The translations under genes were made by a program, and so were the position numbers. Of a stretch of DNA of 50,885 bases, positions 21,915-31,287 are shown in pieces (the stretch's first letter is position 1; every line of letters begins with the position of its first letter). Location of the stretch: assembly GCF_009856355.1 (NCBI RefSeq), contig NZ_WMEW01000018.1, forward strand, positions 1-50,885, given 5' to 3'. Under the pieces are notes generated by a model, which searched no databases, was not told the DNA's origin, and saw only the letters and a list, made by a program, of their open reading frames with translations. This DNA is from Halobacillus litoralis. Its GTDB lineage: Bacteria > Bacillota > Bacilli > Bacillales > Halobacillaceae.

Positions 21915-21934
21915 AACAGGATCCCATGGATCGA

Positions 21935-21964
21935 GGGGCGCGGCCATAAAGGCCCGCCCCTTTT
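21935..21964 (+). terminator. ctc terminator
   Basis: A GC-rich stem, GGGGCG-C-GGCC with GGCC-CGCCCC, five-base loop, followed by TTTT (21935-21964). Confidence 0.88.
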
Positions 21965-22048
21965 CTCTGTTTAGAAACGGTGGAAAAGGGGATGGTAGGA
22001 ATACAAATGCCTTTCCAGCGTGTTTTGACATTATTTTTGAATCAGCTT

Positions 22049-22057
22049 TGCTATAAT
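22049..22057 (+). promoter_or_regulatory. pth extended -10 promoter
   Basis: TGCTATAAT (22049-22057) is a perfect extended -10. A TTGACA exists at 22025-22030, but 21 bases away, too far for a normal sigma-A pair. Confidence 0.65.
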
Positions 22058-22087
22058 AGATGGTAGTAGAAAAAAAGGGAGTTCATT

Positions 22088-22651
22088 ATGAAATGTATTG
22101 TTGGTCTCGGTAACCCGGGAAAGAAGTATGACCAGACCCGTCACAATGCCGGGTTTATGGTGCTCGATGAATGGGCGGAACGAAACAACTGGTCATTCAG
22201 TCAAAAGAAATTTAATGGTTTATATACGATGGAGCGGATAGACGGTGAGAAAGTGGTGCTGTTAAAGCCGCAGACCTACATGAATCTGTCAGGGGAATCG
22301 CTCAGACCGCTGATGGATTATTACGATCTGGATGTGGAGGATATTCTTGTCATTTATGATGACCTGGACCTTCCACCCGGAAAAATCCGCCTGCGCAAAA
22401 AAGGCGGTCATGGAGGTCACAACGGCATCCGCAGTATCATCGACCACCTTGGCACGAAGGAATTCAAACGGCTTCGTGTCGGTGTAGGCCGTCCGGAAGG
22501 CTCCAAAAGCGTCATCGATCATGTGCTCGGCACGTTCACAAAGGAAGAGAAGCCATATGTGGAAGACAGCGTTGATTATGCCGTGAAAGCGTGCGGGGCG
22601 TGGGTCAGCCAGACTTTCGACGAAGTGATGAATACGTACAATATGAAATGA
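22088..22651 (+). CDS. pth: Peptidyl-tRNA hydrolase
   Basis: A 187-aa hydrolase (SpoVC) that frees tRNA from aborted peptidyl-tRNA. The catalytic residues are visible: Asn and His in [19 protein letters not shown] (His about 20), [10 protein letters not shown], the Asp in [14 protein letters not shown] (about 93), and [12 protein letters not shown]. It is essential, and mutants block sporulation in B. subtilis. It lies with fin and mfd in conserved order. Confidence 0.97.
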   Translation: MKCIVGLGNPGKKYDQTRHNAGFMVLDEWAERNNWSFSQKKFNGLYTMERIDGEKVVLLKPQTYMNLSGESLRPLMDYYDLDVEDILVIYDDLDLPPGKIRLRKKGGHGGHNGIRSIIDHLGTKEFKRLRVGVGRPEGSKSVIDHVLGTFTKEEKPYVEDSVDYAVKACGAWVSQTFDEVMNTYNMK

Positions 22652-22672
22652 GACCTGTTTACTTTTGAGTTC

Positions 22673-22702
22673 GTATAACGGACCACAAGGACGGTAACAC
22701 TA
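22673..22702 (+). promoter_or_regulatory. Candidate sigma-F promoter of fin
   Basis: GTATA (22673-22677), 15-base spacer, GGTAACACTA (22693-22702) match the sigma-F pattern exactly. It is 30 bases before fin. Spacing and hexamers resemble the csfB site at 452-480. Confidence 0.8.
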
Positions 22703-22732
22703 TCTACCATCACCCCTTCAAGGAGGATGGAC

Positions 22733-22963
22733 ATGAAAATTCGATACTTCTGCCGTCACTGTGAGAATCAGGTTGGAGAATTAGATGCAGCACACGTGGA
22801 TGTTTCTCAACTAGGGTTTGATCTGTTGAATGATCAGGATCAGGAACAGATGGTTCATATGACCGCTGATGGCGATATGAATATACGGACGATCTGTGAC
22901 TCATGTAAAGAATCATTGGACGAACATCCACATTACCATGAACTGGACCATTTTATTCAGTAA
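22733..22963 (+). CDS. fin: Anti-sigma-F factor Fin (YabK)
   Basis: A 76-aa protein that inhibits sigma-F to help the switch to sigma-G in the forespore. Two zinc-binding CxxC pairs are present, CRHC near residue 8 and CDSC near 63. Length equals the B. subtilis protein. ATG 22733 is chosen because AAGGAGG ends at 22726, which gives 6 bases of spacing; the ATG at 22727 touches the site. With csfB, both anti-sigma switches of the forespore are in this window. Confidence 0.92.
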   Translation: MKIRYFCRHCENQVGELDAAHVDVSQLGFDLLNDQDQEQMVHMTADGDMNIRTICDSCKESLDEHPHYHELDHFIQ

Positions 22964-23013
22964 ATCCCGACCCACAGCTTGAGCTGAGGGAAAAGGTGGT
23001 GGAGGAATTCGTT

Positions 23014-26000
23014 ATGCAAGGGATAAAGGATTATTTACATCCGAAGGAAGATGTACAGTCCGTGATTGAAGGTTTTCAATCCGGGATGAAAGAACAAATG
23101 GTGGCAGGTCTTTCCGGAGCCTCCAGGAGCCTGATGATTTCTCTTCTTCAGGAATCACTGGACCGACCGGTCATTCTTGTCACTCACCAGCTCATACAAG
23201 CACAGCAGCTGTATGAAGACATGCAGGAGCTTGCAGACCCTGATCAGGTTCATCTGTATCCGGTCAATGAACTGATCGCTTCGGAAATCGCTGTAGCGAG
23301 TCCTGAACTCCGCAGTCAGAGAATCGAAGCGCTCAGCCAGTGGCTTTCACAGGAAAAAGGTGTATTGATCGCACCTGTAGCTGCTTTAAAGCGCATGATG
23401 CCGCCGCAATCCTATTGGGAGCGTAACCTGCTCCCTTTTCGTGTTGGTGAAGAAATCAACCTGGAGGATTATTTAGACCGCTTTATCAGCATGGGGTACG
23501 AACGTACGGAAATGGTGGCGACTCCAGGAGAGTTTTCCCTCCGCGGAGGGATTCTGGATGTATATCCATTAACCGCCGAATTCCCGTACCGGATCGAGTT
23601 GTTCGATACAGAAGTGGACTCGATCCGAACGTTTGATTCAGAAACCCAGCGTTCCCATCAAAAGGTGGAGACGGTTACGATCGGCCCGGCGACCGAACTG
23701 CTGTTGACGCCCGAGGACTTTACAAGAGCGCATCACCGTCTGGAAAACGCCCTGGCCCATTCCTTGAAGAAGCTGACGAAGACAGAATCCAAGGAAACCC
23801 TGAGCAGGGTGATTGATCATGACCTGGAGCGCCTGAATCAGCAGGAAAGATTCCAGGAAATGTATAAGTACATTGAAATGTTCTATGAGGAGCCTGTCAG
23901 TCTACTAGACTACTTGTCTAAGGACGGGCTTGTCGTTTTAGATGAGATGAGCCGGATTCAGGAAACCGCTCATCGTCTGGATCAGGAGGAGGGTGAGTGG
24001 CTGCAGAGCATGCTGGAGGCGAATCAGGCGGTACGCGATCTGCATTTATCCTTTGACTGGCAGGATACGTGGAATAAAATCGAACATCCCCGTCTTTATT
24101 TATCTGTTTTTATGCGTCATATAGCCAACACCCAGCCACAGAACATCGTCAACATTTCCAGCCGGCAGATGCAGCAGTTCCACGGTCAGATGAACCTGTT
24201 GAAAAATGAGATGGACCGCTGGGAGAAGCAGGACTACTCTGTCGTGATTCTCGCGCCGGATGAGAACCGCCAGGAGAAGATTCAGGGAGTGCTCGCGGAT
24301 TACGATATTGAAGCTGTTCCTGCTAAAGGGGAACCGCAACTCCCGCTTGTGAAACCGACCATTATGATCGGCAATATCAGCAGCGGTTTTGAATGGCCGA
24401 TGCACAAGATGGCCGTTCTGACGGAAAAAGAGTTGTTCAAAAAGCGGACGGCCAAGCCGAAGCGCAGACAGAAAATGTCCAACGCCGAACGGATCAAAAA
24501 CTATCAGGAACTTAAAGTCGGCGATTACATTGTGCATGCCAGTCACGGGATCGGGAAATACCTCGGAATTGAAACACTGAAAATGGGAGGAAGTCATAAG
24601 GACTTTCTGATGGTGAATTACTCGGGGAATGACAAATTATATGTACCGATCGACCAGATTGACATGATCCAGAAGTATGTCGGCTCTGAAGGTAAGGAAC
24701 CAAAAGTCTATAAACTGGGCGGCAGCGAGTGGAAAAAGGTCAAAAGCCGTGTGCAGTCCTCTGTTGAGGATATTGCTGATGACTTGATTGAACTGTATGC
24801 CGAGCGTGAAGCATCCAAGGGGCATGCCTTTCAGGAAGACGGTGAAATGCAGCGTGAATTTGAAGCGGCTTTCCCATATGAGGAAACAGAAGACCAGCTC
24901 CGCTGTATCGAAGAGATCAAATCAGATATGGAGCAGATCCGTCCGATGGACCGCCTGCTCTGTGGAGATGTCGGATATGGAAAAACCGAAGTGGCGATCC
25001 GTGCTGCCTTCAAAGCGATTGCAGAAGGCAAGCAGGTGGCTCTGCTTGTGCCGACGACGATTCTTGCCCAACAGCATTATGAGACGCTTCAGGAGCGTTT
25101 TCAGGGCTTCGGCGTCAATGTTGGTCTTATGAGTCGTTTCCGTACGAAAAAGCAGCAGAAGGAGACGACAGACCGATTGAGAAAAGGCCTGGTCGATGTT
25201 GTGGTCGGTACACACCGGGTTCTTTCCAAGGACATCGAATTCAAGGACCTCGGTCTCTTAATTGTCGATGAAGAACAGCGTTTCGGAGTGAAACACAAAG
25301 AGAAAATCAAGCAGTTGAAAAACAATGTGGATGTTCTCACACTGACAGCGACACCGATTCCGCGTACGCTGCATATGTCTATGCTTGGTGTCCGGGATTT
25401 ATCAGTCATTGAAACCCCGCCCGCCAACCGGTTCCCGATCCAGACGTACGTGCTGGAATACAACCCGATTTTCCTCAGAGAAGCAGTCGAAAGGGAGATG
25501 GCGAGAGACGGCCAGGTGTTCTTCCTGTTCAACCGGGTGGAGAATATCGAACGGATGGCGCAGGAGATTGCCGAACTCGTACCGGAAGCACGGGTGAACT
25601 TTGCTCATGGGCAGATGAATGAAACGGAACTTGAAAATGTCATGTTCTCCTTCCTCGGCGGTGAGTCGGACGTGCTTGTCAGTACGACGATCATTGAAAC
25701 CGGGGTCGACATCCCGAACGTGAACACATTGATTGTCTATGACGCTGACCGCATGGGTCTCAGCCAGCTGTATCAGCTGCGTGGACGTGTCGGGCGTTCC
25801 AACAGAGTGGCCTACGCGTACTTTACGTATCAGAAGGATAAAGTACTTACAGAAGTAGCGGAGAAAAGACTGCAGGCCATTAAGGAATTCACCGAGCTGG
25901 GATCTGGATTTAAGATCGCCATGCGTGATCTGTCCATCCGTGGAGCGGGGAATCTGCTTGGCTCCCAGCAGCACGGCTACATCGATTCGGTCGGGTTTGA

Positions 26001-26550
26001 TATGTATTCCCAAATGCTTAAAGATGCGATTGAGGCGAAGCGCCAGGGCAAAAAACCGGAGGAAGTCCAGCCGTTCCAGCCTGAGCTTGATTTGAGCGTG
26101 GATGCTTATATACCGGATGATTATATTGCTGATGAAAAACAGAAAATCGACATGTATAAATTGTTCCAGGCCGTGGAGTCTATCGAAGATATCCAGGATC
26201 TCAGGGATGAGCTCATCGACAGGTTCGGTGACTATCCGGAAGAAGTGGAAAACCTCTTCCGCGTCTCCAGCATCAAGCTTCAGGCGAAACGGGCCCGGAT
26301 CGAGTCGGTCGCAGAGAAGAAGAAGAAAATTGAAATGCTGATGGAAGCCGAGCAGAGCCGGGACATCGACGGTTCGAAGTTGTTCGACTTTGCCAACTCC
26401 TACGGAAGGATGGTTCAGCTCGGTACCGAAGACAGCCAGCTGAAAGTCACCTTCACATGGGACCGCAAACAGGAATTCGACCGCTACAGGCTCGTGGAGG
26501 AATTCATCGGACGTCTTCCGGATATGATGAGAGAAACGACAACAGCCTGA
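23014..26550 (+). CDS. mfd: Transcription-repair coupling factor Mfd
   Basis: An 1178-aa DNA translocase that removes stalled RNA polymerase and recruits UvrA. From N to C: a UvrB-like damage-recruitment region (about 1-350), the RNA polymerase interaction domain (about 490-560, with VGDYIVHASHGIGKYLG), RecG-like helicase with Walker A GDVGYGKTEVAIRAA and the DEEQRFG box, motif VI QLRGRVGRS, and a C-terminal domain that masks the UvrA site. ATG 23014 is used because GGAGGAA precedes it by 6 bases; a GTG at 22996 would add six residues. Confidence 0.97.
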   Translation: MQGIKDYLHPKEDVQSVIEGFQSGMKEQMVAGLSGASRSLMISLLQESLDRPVILVTHQLIQAQQLYEDMQELADPDQVHLYPVNELIASEIAVASPELRSQRIEALSQWLSQEKGVLIAPVAALKRMMPPQSYWERNLLPFRVGEEINLEDYLDRFISMGYERTEMVATPGEFSLRGGILDVYPLTAEFPYRIELFDTEVDSIRTFDSETQRSHQKVETVTIGPATELLLTPEDFTRAHHRLENALAHSLKKLTKTESKETLSRVIDHDLERLNQQERFQEMYKYIEMFYEEPVSLLDYLSKDGLVVLDEMSRIQETAHRLDQEEGEWLQSMLEANQAVRDLHLSFDWQDTWNKIEHPRLYLSVFMRHIANTQPQNIVNISSRQMQQFHGQMNLLKNEMDRWEKQDYSVVILAPDENRQEKIQGVLADYDIEAVPAKGEPQLPLVKPTIMIGNISSGFEWPMHKMAVLTEKELFKKRTAKPKRRQKMSNAERIKNYQELKVGDYIVHASHGIGKYLGIETLKMGGSHKDFLMVNYSGNDKLYVPIDQIDMIQKYVGSEGKEPKVYKLGGSEWKKVKSRVQSSVEDIADDLIELYAEREASKGHAFQEDGEMQREFEAAFPYEETEDQLRCIEEIKSDMEQIRPMDRLLCGDVGYGKTEVAIRAAFKAIAEGKQVALLVPTTILAQQHYETLQERFQGFGVNVGLMSRFRTKKQQKETTDRLRKGLVDVVVGTHRVLSKDIEFKDLGLLIVDEEQRFGVKHKEKIKQLKNNVDVLTLTATPIPRTLHMSMLGVRDLSVIETPPANRFPIQTYVLEYNPIFLREAVEREMARDGQVFFLFNRVENIERMAQEIAELVPEARVNFAHGQMNETELENVMFSFLGGESDVLVSTTIIETGVDIPNVNTLIVYDADRMGLSQLYQLRGRVGRSNRVAYAYFTYQKDKVLTEVAEKRLQAIKEFTELGSGFKIAMRDLSIRGAGNLLGSQQHGYIDSVGFDMYSQMLKDAIEAKRQGKKPEEVQPFQPELDLSVDAYIPDDYIADEKQKIDMYKLFQAVESIEDIQDLRDELIDRFGDYPEEVENLFRVSSIKLQAKRARIESVAEKKKKIEMLMEAEQSRDIDGSKLFDFANSYGRMVQLGTEDSQLKVTFTWDRKQEFDRYRLVEEFIGRLPDMMRETTTA

Positions 26551-26569
26551 TCACTCCCGGGAGATTTCA

Positions 26570-26609
26570 GCCTGCAGAGAAACCCTTTTGTTTCTCTGCA
26601 GGCTTTTTT
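26570..26609 (+). terminator. mfd terminator
   Basis: A perfect 14-bp stem GCCTGCAGAGAAAC (26570-26583) with its complement (26590-26603) and six T. It closes the pth-fin-mfd run. Confidence 0.93.
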
Positions 26610-26704
26610 ATGCTTCATGGAGCACTGATTCTCCTTTTCTGCTGGTTTCTTCTCCTGATCAGAGGGAAGCCTTACATTATTTATGAAAAAAACCAGACCA
26701 AGGG

Positions 26705-26734
26705 TGTATAGGTTTTTATTGCTGAACCATACTA
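26705..26734 (+). promoter_or_regulatory. Candidate sigma-G promoter of spoVT
   Basis: TGTATA (26705-26710), 17-base spacer, CATACTA (26728-26734) match sigma-G consensus very well. It lies about 84 bases before spoVT, which is sigma-G controlled in B. subtilis. Confidence 0.8.
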
Positions 26735-26817
26735 TCGTTAATCACCCGCTTGTTCTGCTTGCTCTTCAACAGGAGAAGGAAAGGTAGTCATCACAGAAAA
26801 GGAGGCAGCATAAAAGA

Positions 26818-27354
26818 ATGAAAGCAACTGGTATTGTACGTCGTATTGATGATCTAGGCCGTGTTGTTATTCCAAAAGAAATCCGCCGCACTCTCAGAAT
26901 TCGTGAAGGAGATCCATTGGAAATCTTCGTGGACAGGGAAGGGGAAGTCATCTTGAAGAAATATTCCCCGATTAGTGAACTGGGTGATTTTGCGAAGGAA
27001 TATGCGGAAGCCTTAAGTGAGTCCCTGGAATCCCCTGTTCTTATTTGTGACCGGGATGAGTATATCGCTGTGGCTGGTGGAGGCAAGAAAGAATACATGA
27101 ACCGGTCGATCGGATCAAAGGTGGAGGAAGTGATGGATTCACGGTCCATGGCTTCTGAGAAGCATCCGGACCCAGTGGAATTCGTCCGCGGGCAGGAAGA
27201 GGACGTCATATCCTATCTTATTCATCCTATCATCGCCCAGGGAGATCCCATTGGATGTGTGATTGCGTTTAATAAAGAAGGAGCACCTCTTGAAGACGGC
27301 GCAGATAAGGCGGTTCAGACGGCAGCAAGTTTTCTTGCCAAACAGATGGAATAA
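26818..27354 (+). CDS. spoVT: Stage V sporulation regulator SpoVT
   Basis: A 178-aa forespore regulator that tunes sigma-G genes. The N-terminal swapped-hairpin domain (about 1-50: MKATGIVRRIDDLGRVVIPKE) is close to AbrB, also in this window, and the C-terminal GAF domain (about 56-178) includes DRDEYIAVAGGGKKEY and a final FLAKQME. The RBS AAAAGGAGG precedes the ATG by about 13 bases, slightly long. It is monocistronic. Confidence 0.96.
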   Translation: MKATGIVRRIDDLGRVVIPKEIRRTLRIREGDPLEIFVDREGEVILKKYSPISELGDFAKEYAEALSESLESPVLICDRDEYIAVAGGGKKEYMNRSIGSKVEEVMDSRSMASEKHPDPVEFVRGQEEDVISYLIHPIIAQGDPIGCVIAFNKEGAPLEDGADKAVQTAASFLAKQME

Positions 27355-27357
27355 CAC

Positions 27358-27385
27358 AAAGGTCAGGCCGATGGTCTGGCCTTTT
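27358..27385 (+). terminator. spoVT terminator
   Basis: AAAGGTCAGGCC pairs with GGTCTGGCCTTTT with G-T pairs around a three-base loop, right after spoVT and 8 bases before the next -10. Confidence 0.82.
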
Positions 27386-27389
27386 CCTG

Positions 27390-27398
27390 TGATATAAT
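27390..27398 (+). promoter_or_regulatory. yabM extended -10 promoter
   Basis: TGATATAAT (27390-27398) is a perfect extended -10, 40 bases before yabM and almost joined to the spoVT terminator. Confidence 0.65.
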
Positions 27399-27438
27399 GA
27401 AAGTTCTGAACACATACATATGAGGAGAACGTTCCAAA

Positions 27439-29016
27439 ATGATTCAAACATCTACACCATCTATTTTAAAAGGGGCCTTCATTCTTTCTCTGGCCGGTCT
27501 GATCAGCAAAATGATCAGTGCCGGCTACCGCGTTCCTCTGCAGAACTTGACTGGAGACCTTGGTTTTTACGTGTATCAGCAGGTCTACCCTATTCTTGGT
27601 ATGGCGCTGGTACTGGCTTTGTACGGTTTCCCCGGAGCCATCTCTAAATTAATATCCGACACCCATCACATCAGTCGTCCGGTGTCGATCCCGTCGTTTT
27701 ATCTGCCTGTCTTCGCTCTTCTTTTGGTTTTCAGTCTGATCGTCGCGGTCATTGGATGGCTGGAGGCGCCGCAGCTGGCCCGGTGGATGGGGGACCCGCG
27801 TCTTGTCCCATCGATCCGCACATCATTTTTCGTCTTTTTGTTTATTCCTGTGATTTCTGTCCTGCGGGGCGTATTCCAGGGAAAGAATGATATGACGCCT
27901 ACCGCGGTCTCGCAGATTGTGGAACAGATCTTGCGGGTCGCAGTCATTATCGCGGCTGCTCTTATCGTTTCACGAGGGGGCGACCTGTATCATATCGGCG
28001 CAGGAGCGGCGTATGGAAGTATGGCCGGTGCGCTTGCTGCGGCTGTTTTCCTTATCATTTGGACAGTGAAAAAGCCGGGACTTTGGAGCTTCGACCGTTT
28101 TCCTTGCCGGACTCCTTTCAGCAGACACGTTCTGTTGTACGGTTTACTGATTTCCTTTAATTATATGCTGCTGTTGTCTCTTCAGCTTGTCGATGCCTTT
28201 ACGTTGGTTCCGCAGCTGGTTCAGGCCGGCTATTCACCGGAGGAGGCCAAGGTCGTTAAAGGCATTTATGACCGCGGTCAGCCATTGATACAGCTGGGAA
28301 CGATCCTGGCTTCCTCTCTCGCTCTTGCCTTGATTCCTTCCGTAACGCGAAGGCGGCTGGAGGAGAGTCCTGAACAAGTTCGGTTTTCCATTACAAGTGC
28401 GGGCAAGATTACGCTGTATATATCCACCGGTGCGGCCGCCGGTTTGATCTTCCTTTTCCCGGATGTGAACAAGGTCTTCTTCCAGGACGAGGCGGGGAGC
28501 GGTTATTTAAGGGTGCTCATGCTTGTCATCATCGGCAGCTCCCTCTCCATTACGACTGCCTCTGTCCTCCAAGGGCTTGGACGGGTCAGGCAGACGGCCT
28601 TTATCGTAATCGGTGGAATTGGAGTAAAGGCAGCGGTTAATCTCCTATGGATCCCCGCTGCCGGCATTTACGGAGCTTCTTTTGCCTCGTTAACCGCTGT
28701 TGCTTTTGTTTTGCTTGGAAATATCGTAATCTTAAGGAAAGATCTATCATTAAAGAAGCGGCATCATACGCCGGGGGTCTCCCTCGTATTGGCTGTTGCA
28801 GGAATGTCTGCTGCATTGTACATAAGCAGAGGAATGATCAAGGCACTGTTCGCTCTGGATGACCGGCTGCCGCTTCTTCTATATATTCTGGCCCTGTCTG
28901 CCGGGGGAGCTGTGGTTTTCGGCTTGATTCTGATCAGAACCGGCGGATTCACCAGACAGGAGATTGAAGTTCTCCCTTCAAGTAAACGGCTGATTCAATT
29001 ATTACCGAAAGGATGA
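27439..29016 (+). CDS. yabM: Polysaccharide/lipid flippase YabM (MATE-like, SpoVB family)
   Basis: A 525-aa integral membrane protein of the MOP/MVF exporter superfamily with about 14 hydrophobic segments. The start KGAFILSLAGLISKMISAGYRVPLQN and FPGAISKLIS are typical of SpoVB/MurJ-like flippases. These move undecaprenyl-linked precursors across the membrane; the B. subtilis relatives include SpoVB and MurJ (YtgP), so the substrate cannot be assigned. It overlaps yabN by four bases (ATGA) at the ORF level and leads the yabM-yabN-rqcP run. Confidence 0.9.
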   Translation: MIQTSTPSILKGAFILSLAGLISKMISAGYRVPLQNLTGDLGFYVYQQVYPILGMALVLALYGFPGAISKLISDTHHISRPVSIPSFYLPVFALLLVFSLIVAVIGWLEAPQLARWMGDPRLVPSIRTSFFVFLFIPVISVLRGVFQGKNDMTPTAVSQIVEQILRVAVIIAAALIVSRGGDLYHIGAGAAYGSMAGALAAAVFLIIWTVKKPGLWSFDRFPCRTPFSRHVLLYGLLISFNYMLLLSLQLVDAFTLVPQLVQAGYSPEEAKVVKGIYDRGQPLIQLGTILASSLALALIPSVTRRRLEESPEQVRFSITSAGKITLYISTGAAAGLIFLFPDVNKVFFQDEAGSGYLRVLMLVIIGSSLSITTASVLQGLGRVRQTAFIVIGGIGVKAAVNLLWIPAAGIYGASFASLTAVAFVLLGNIVILRKDLSLKKRHHTPGVSLVLAVAGMSAALYISRGMIKALFALDDRLPLLLYILALSAGGAVVFGLILIRTGGFTRQEIEVLPSSKRLIQLLPKG

Positions 29017-29021
29017 AAACG

Positions 29022-30485
29022 ATGCAGACGATTAAGATTTTCGGACTGGGAGCCTCGGGACTGGACCAGCTACCGCTTGGTGTATACCGGCAGCTTACGC
29101 AGACGGGTGCTCCGCTCACCGCACGGACGCTGGATCACCCTGTGGTGAGAGAGCTTGTCCAGGAAGGGCTCTCCATCGAAAGCTTTGACACGGTTTACGA
29201 AGACCATCAACAGTTCGGCGGTGTTTATGAAGAAATCACCACCCGCCTTTTGGAGCGTCCGGAAGAAGTGATTTTTTATCTTGTACCCGGGCATCCGATG
29301 ATGGCGGAGAAAACCGTCCAGCTTCTCTTGGAAAAGGAGAAGGATGGGGCGGTAAACGTAGAGATCGAGGGGGGGCAGAGTTTTCTTGATGCGACTTTCA
29401 CCACTCTCGGTATCGACCCGATTGAGGGTTTCCAGCTTGTCGATGCGACTGATATCAAGCGTGAGCAGCTGACATATACCAGTCATCTGATTTTGTGTCA
29501 GGTGTATGATGCGATGACCGCATCCGAAGTGAAGCTGACGCTGTTGGAGGATCTGCCGGCTGCACATCCGGTGACGATCGTTACAGCGGCAGGCGGGACG
29601 GATGAGCATGTCCGTACGGTTCCTTTAGAGGATCTCGACAGAAGTGTGGAAGTCGATAACCTGACAAGTGTTTATGTCCCTCCTGTAGAGAAAACGCATC
29701 TGAACCACCAGTTTTTCCGGCTGAGGGAAGTAATCAGGGTTCTACGCAGTCCTGAGGGATGTCCATGGGATCGGAAGCAGACCCATGAGTCCTTGAGAAA
29801 GTATTTGATCGAAGAGACGTACGAATTCATCGATGCCGTCAACCAGATGGATGATGATCAAATGGTTGAAGAGCTTGGCGATGTGCTCCTGCAGGTGATG
29901 CTGCATAGTCAAATCGGCGAAGATGAAGGATATTTCACTATTGACGACGTAATAGTATCGGTAACGGATAAAATGATCCGCCGCCACCCTCATGTCTTCG
30001 GAGAGGTCCGGGCAGATACGACAGACGAAGTGCTGACGAACTGGGAGGCGATCAAACAGCAGGAAAAGGGAGAAGCTTCTCCGCGTCTGCTGGATTCCGT
30101 TCCCGAAAGCTTCCCGGCTCTCCTGCAGGCGGAGGAACTGCAGAAGAAGGCGGCGAAGGTCGGTTTCGACTGGGAGGATGTCACACCTGTTCTGGAGAAG
30201 GTGGAAGAAGAGTGGCAGGAGTTTCAGGAAGCGTTAACCTCTGGAGATCGGGAGGAAATGGAGAAAGAATTCGGGGATTGGTTGTTTGCTATTGCCAACC
30301 TCGCCCGTCATTACCGCCTGAACAGTGAAAATGCCCTGCAGCGCACCAATCGTAAATTCAGGATGAGGCTCTCGTCCATGGAGGAATCGGTGGAGCAGAG
30401 CGGCAGAAAGCTGGAGGACTATGATTTAGACGCTTTGGAAGAATTATGGGTACAAGCGAAAGCCAAACATAAAGGAGCGGAATAA
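29022..30485 (+). CDS. yabN: YabN: tetrapyrrole-methylase-like plus MazG NTP pyrophosphohydrolase
   Basis: A 487-aa fusion. The N-terminal SAM-dependent methylase-like domain (about 1-220) has IKIFGLGASGLDQLPLGVY and YLVPGHPMMAE; the C-terminal part has two MazG regions (about 230-345 and 375-480), with the helix motif LIEETYEFIDAV and VEELGDVLLQV. MazG removes aberrant NTPs. ATG 29022 is favoured because GAAAGG is nine bases upstream and the family starts just before this GLG; 29013 is the alternative. Next gene follows in 3 bases. Confidence 0.93.
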   Translation: MQTIKIFGLGASGLDQLPLGVYRQLTQTGAPLTARTLDHPVVRELVQEGLSIESFDTVYEDHQQFGGVYEEITTRLLERPEEVIFYLVPGHPMMAEKTVQLLLEKEKDGAVNVEIEGGQSFLDATFTTLGIDPIEGFQLVDATDIKREQLTYTSHLILCQVYDAMTASEVKLTLLEDLPAAHPVTIVTAAGGTDEHVRTVPLEDLDRSVEVDNLTSVYVPPVEKTHLNHQFFRLREVIRVLRSPEGCPWDRKQTHESLRKYLIEETYEFIDAVNQMDDDQMVEELGDVLLQVMLHSQIGEDEGYFTIDDVIVSVTDKMIRRHPHVFGEVRADTTDEVLTNWEAIKQQEKGEASPRLLDSVPESFPALLQAEELQKKAAKVGFDWEDVTPVLEKVEEEWQEFQEALTSGDREEMEKEFGDWLFAIANLARHYRLNSENALQRTNRKFRMRLSSMEESVEQSGRKLEDYDLDALEELWVQAKAKHKGAE

Positions 30486-30488
30486 GGC

Positions 30489-30752
30489 ATGCGTTTAGAT
30501 AAATTTCTAAAGATCTCGCGGTTAATTAAACGTCGTACGCTGGCCAAGGAAGTGGCGGACCAGGGGCGGATCAGCATCAATGGCGCTCAAAGTAAAGCAG
30601 CCAGTAATGTAGCCGTCGGTGACGAGCTGACCATTCAGTTCGGCCAGAAGGTACTGACCATTGAAATCAAGGATTTAAGAGAGAACGTCAACAAAAATGA
30701 AGCAGCTTCCTTATATGAAATCAAAAAAGAAGTACCTGTGAATCAGGATTAA
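30489..30752 (+). CDS. rqcP: Ribosome quality control protein RqcP (S4 domain)
   Basis: An 87-aa, single S4-domain RNA-binding protein (YabO) that works with RqcH to add C-terminal Ala tails on stalled 50S complexes. MRLDKFLKISRLIKRRTLAKEV, GRISINGAQSKA and VGDELTIQFG are diagnostic. It starts 3 bases after yabN and is followed by hairpins, so it ends the operon. It is also related to Hsp15. Confidence 0.95.
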   Translation: MRLDKFLKISRLIKRRTLAKEVADQGRISINGAQSKAASNVAVGDELTIQFGQKVLTIEIKDLRENVNKNEAASLYEIKKEVPVNQD

Positions 30753-30762
30753 TCCGATGAAC

Positions 30763-30817
30763 GGCCTCCCCCGGGAGGCCGTCCGACTGTCGAGGGCATT
30801 CCCGGCAGTCTTTTTTT
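30763..30817 (+). terminator. rqcP terminator region (two hairpins)
   Basis: CGGCCTCC/GGGAGGCCG (30763-30781) is followed by GACTGTCGAGGG (30785-30796) against CCCGGCAGTC (30801-30810) and seven T. The second hairpin is the true terminator. The rest up to 30930 shows nothing recognisable apart from the promoter below; an in-frame 65-codon stretch there has no RBS. Confidence 0.85.
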
Positions 30818-30930
30818 GTGTGAGAGGACGGATCTGTGCGTCAGGAATATCTTTTCTTCAGCTCTTCCACCGCTTGGAGGCAGTGGTTTTACGTAGGGAA
30901 TCCCTTCGACCGGAGCGCAGGGGCCAAGTC

Positions 30931-30957
30931 ATAATCCTTCTCTTTTTCTCATAGTTT
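30931..30957 (+). promoter_or_regulatory. Possible sigma-E promoter of yabP
   Basis: ATAAT (30931-30935) and CATAGTTT (30950-30957) are 14 bases apart and only partly match the sigma-E pattern ATATTT then CATACAMT. yabP-yabQ are mother-cell genes in B. subtilis, which favours the call. Confidence 0.45.
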
Positions 30958-30981
30958 GTACAAGAGAAGGAGGCTGTTAAG

Positions 30982-31287
30982 ATGGAGAGCTATGAGAAAA
31001 ATCTTGGGGGTAGGACCCAGCAGCAGGTCGACCATAACGTGAAGGTGTGGAACCGGAGAAATATTGAAATATCAGGCGTTAAGGAAGTGGACAGCTTTGA
31101 TAGTGAAGAATTTCTACTTCAGACGAATATGGGCTATCTCGTCATCCGCGGCCAGAACCTGCAGATGAAAAACCTGGACCTTGATTCAGGAGTGGTTTCC
31201 ATAAAAGGGAAAATGTATGAAATGACTTATTTGGACGAGCACCAGGGGGAGAAAGCTAAAGGTCTGTTTAGCAAGCTGTTCAAATGA
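30982..31287 (+). CDS. yabP: Sporulation protein YabP
   Basis: A 101-aa protein of the YabP/YqfC family, needed for late sporulation (mother cell, cortex/coat stage). The core is RRNIEISGVKEVDSFDSEEF, TNMGYLVIRGQNLQMKNLDLDSG features and GKMYEMTYLDE. It has no membrane segment. ATG 30982 follows AGAAGGAGG. It overlaps yabQ by four bases. Confidence 0.9.
   Translation: MESYEKNLGGRTQQQVDHNVKVWNRRNIEISGVKEVDSFDSEEFLLQTNMGYLVIRGQNLQMKNLDLDSGVVSIKGKMYEMTYLDEHQGEKAKGLFSKLFK

Noticed and set aside
26610..26711. A 33-codon hydrophobic ORF after mfd
   Set aside because: It starts inside the mfd terminator T run, has no RBS, and ends at the spoVT sigma-G promoter; likely chance.
30757..30954. A 65-codon open frame between rqcP and yabP
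   Set aside because: It runs through two terminator hairpins, has no RBS, and no recognisable family features.
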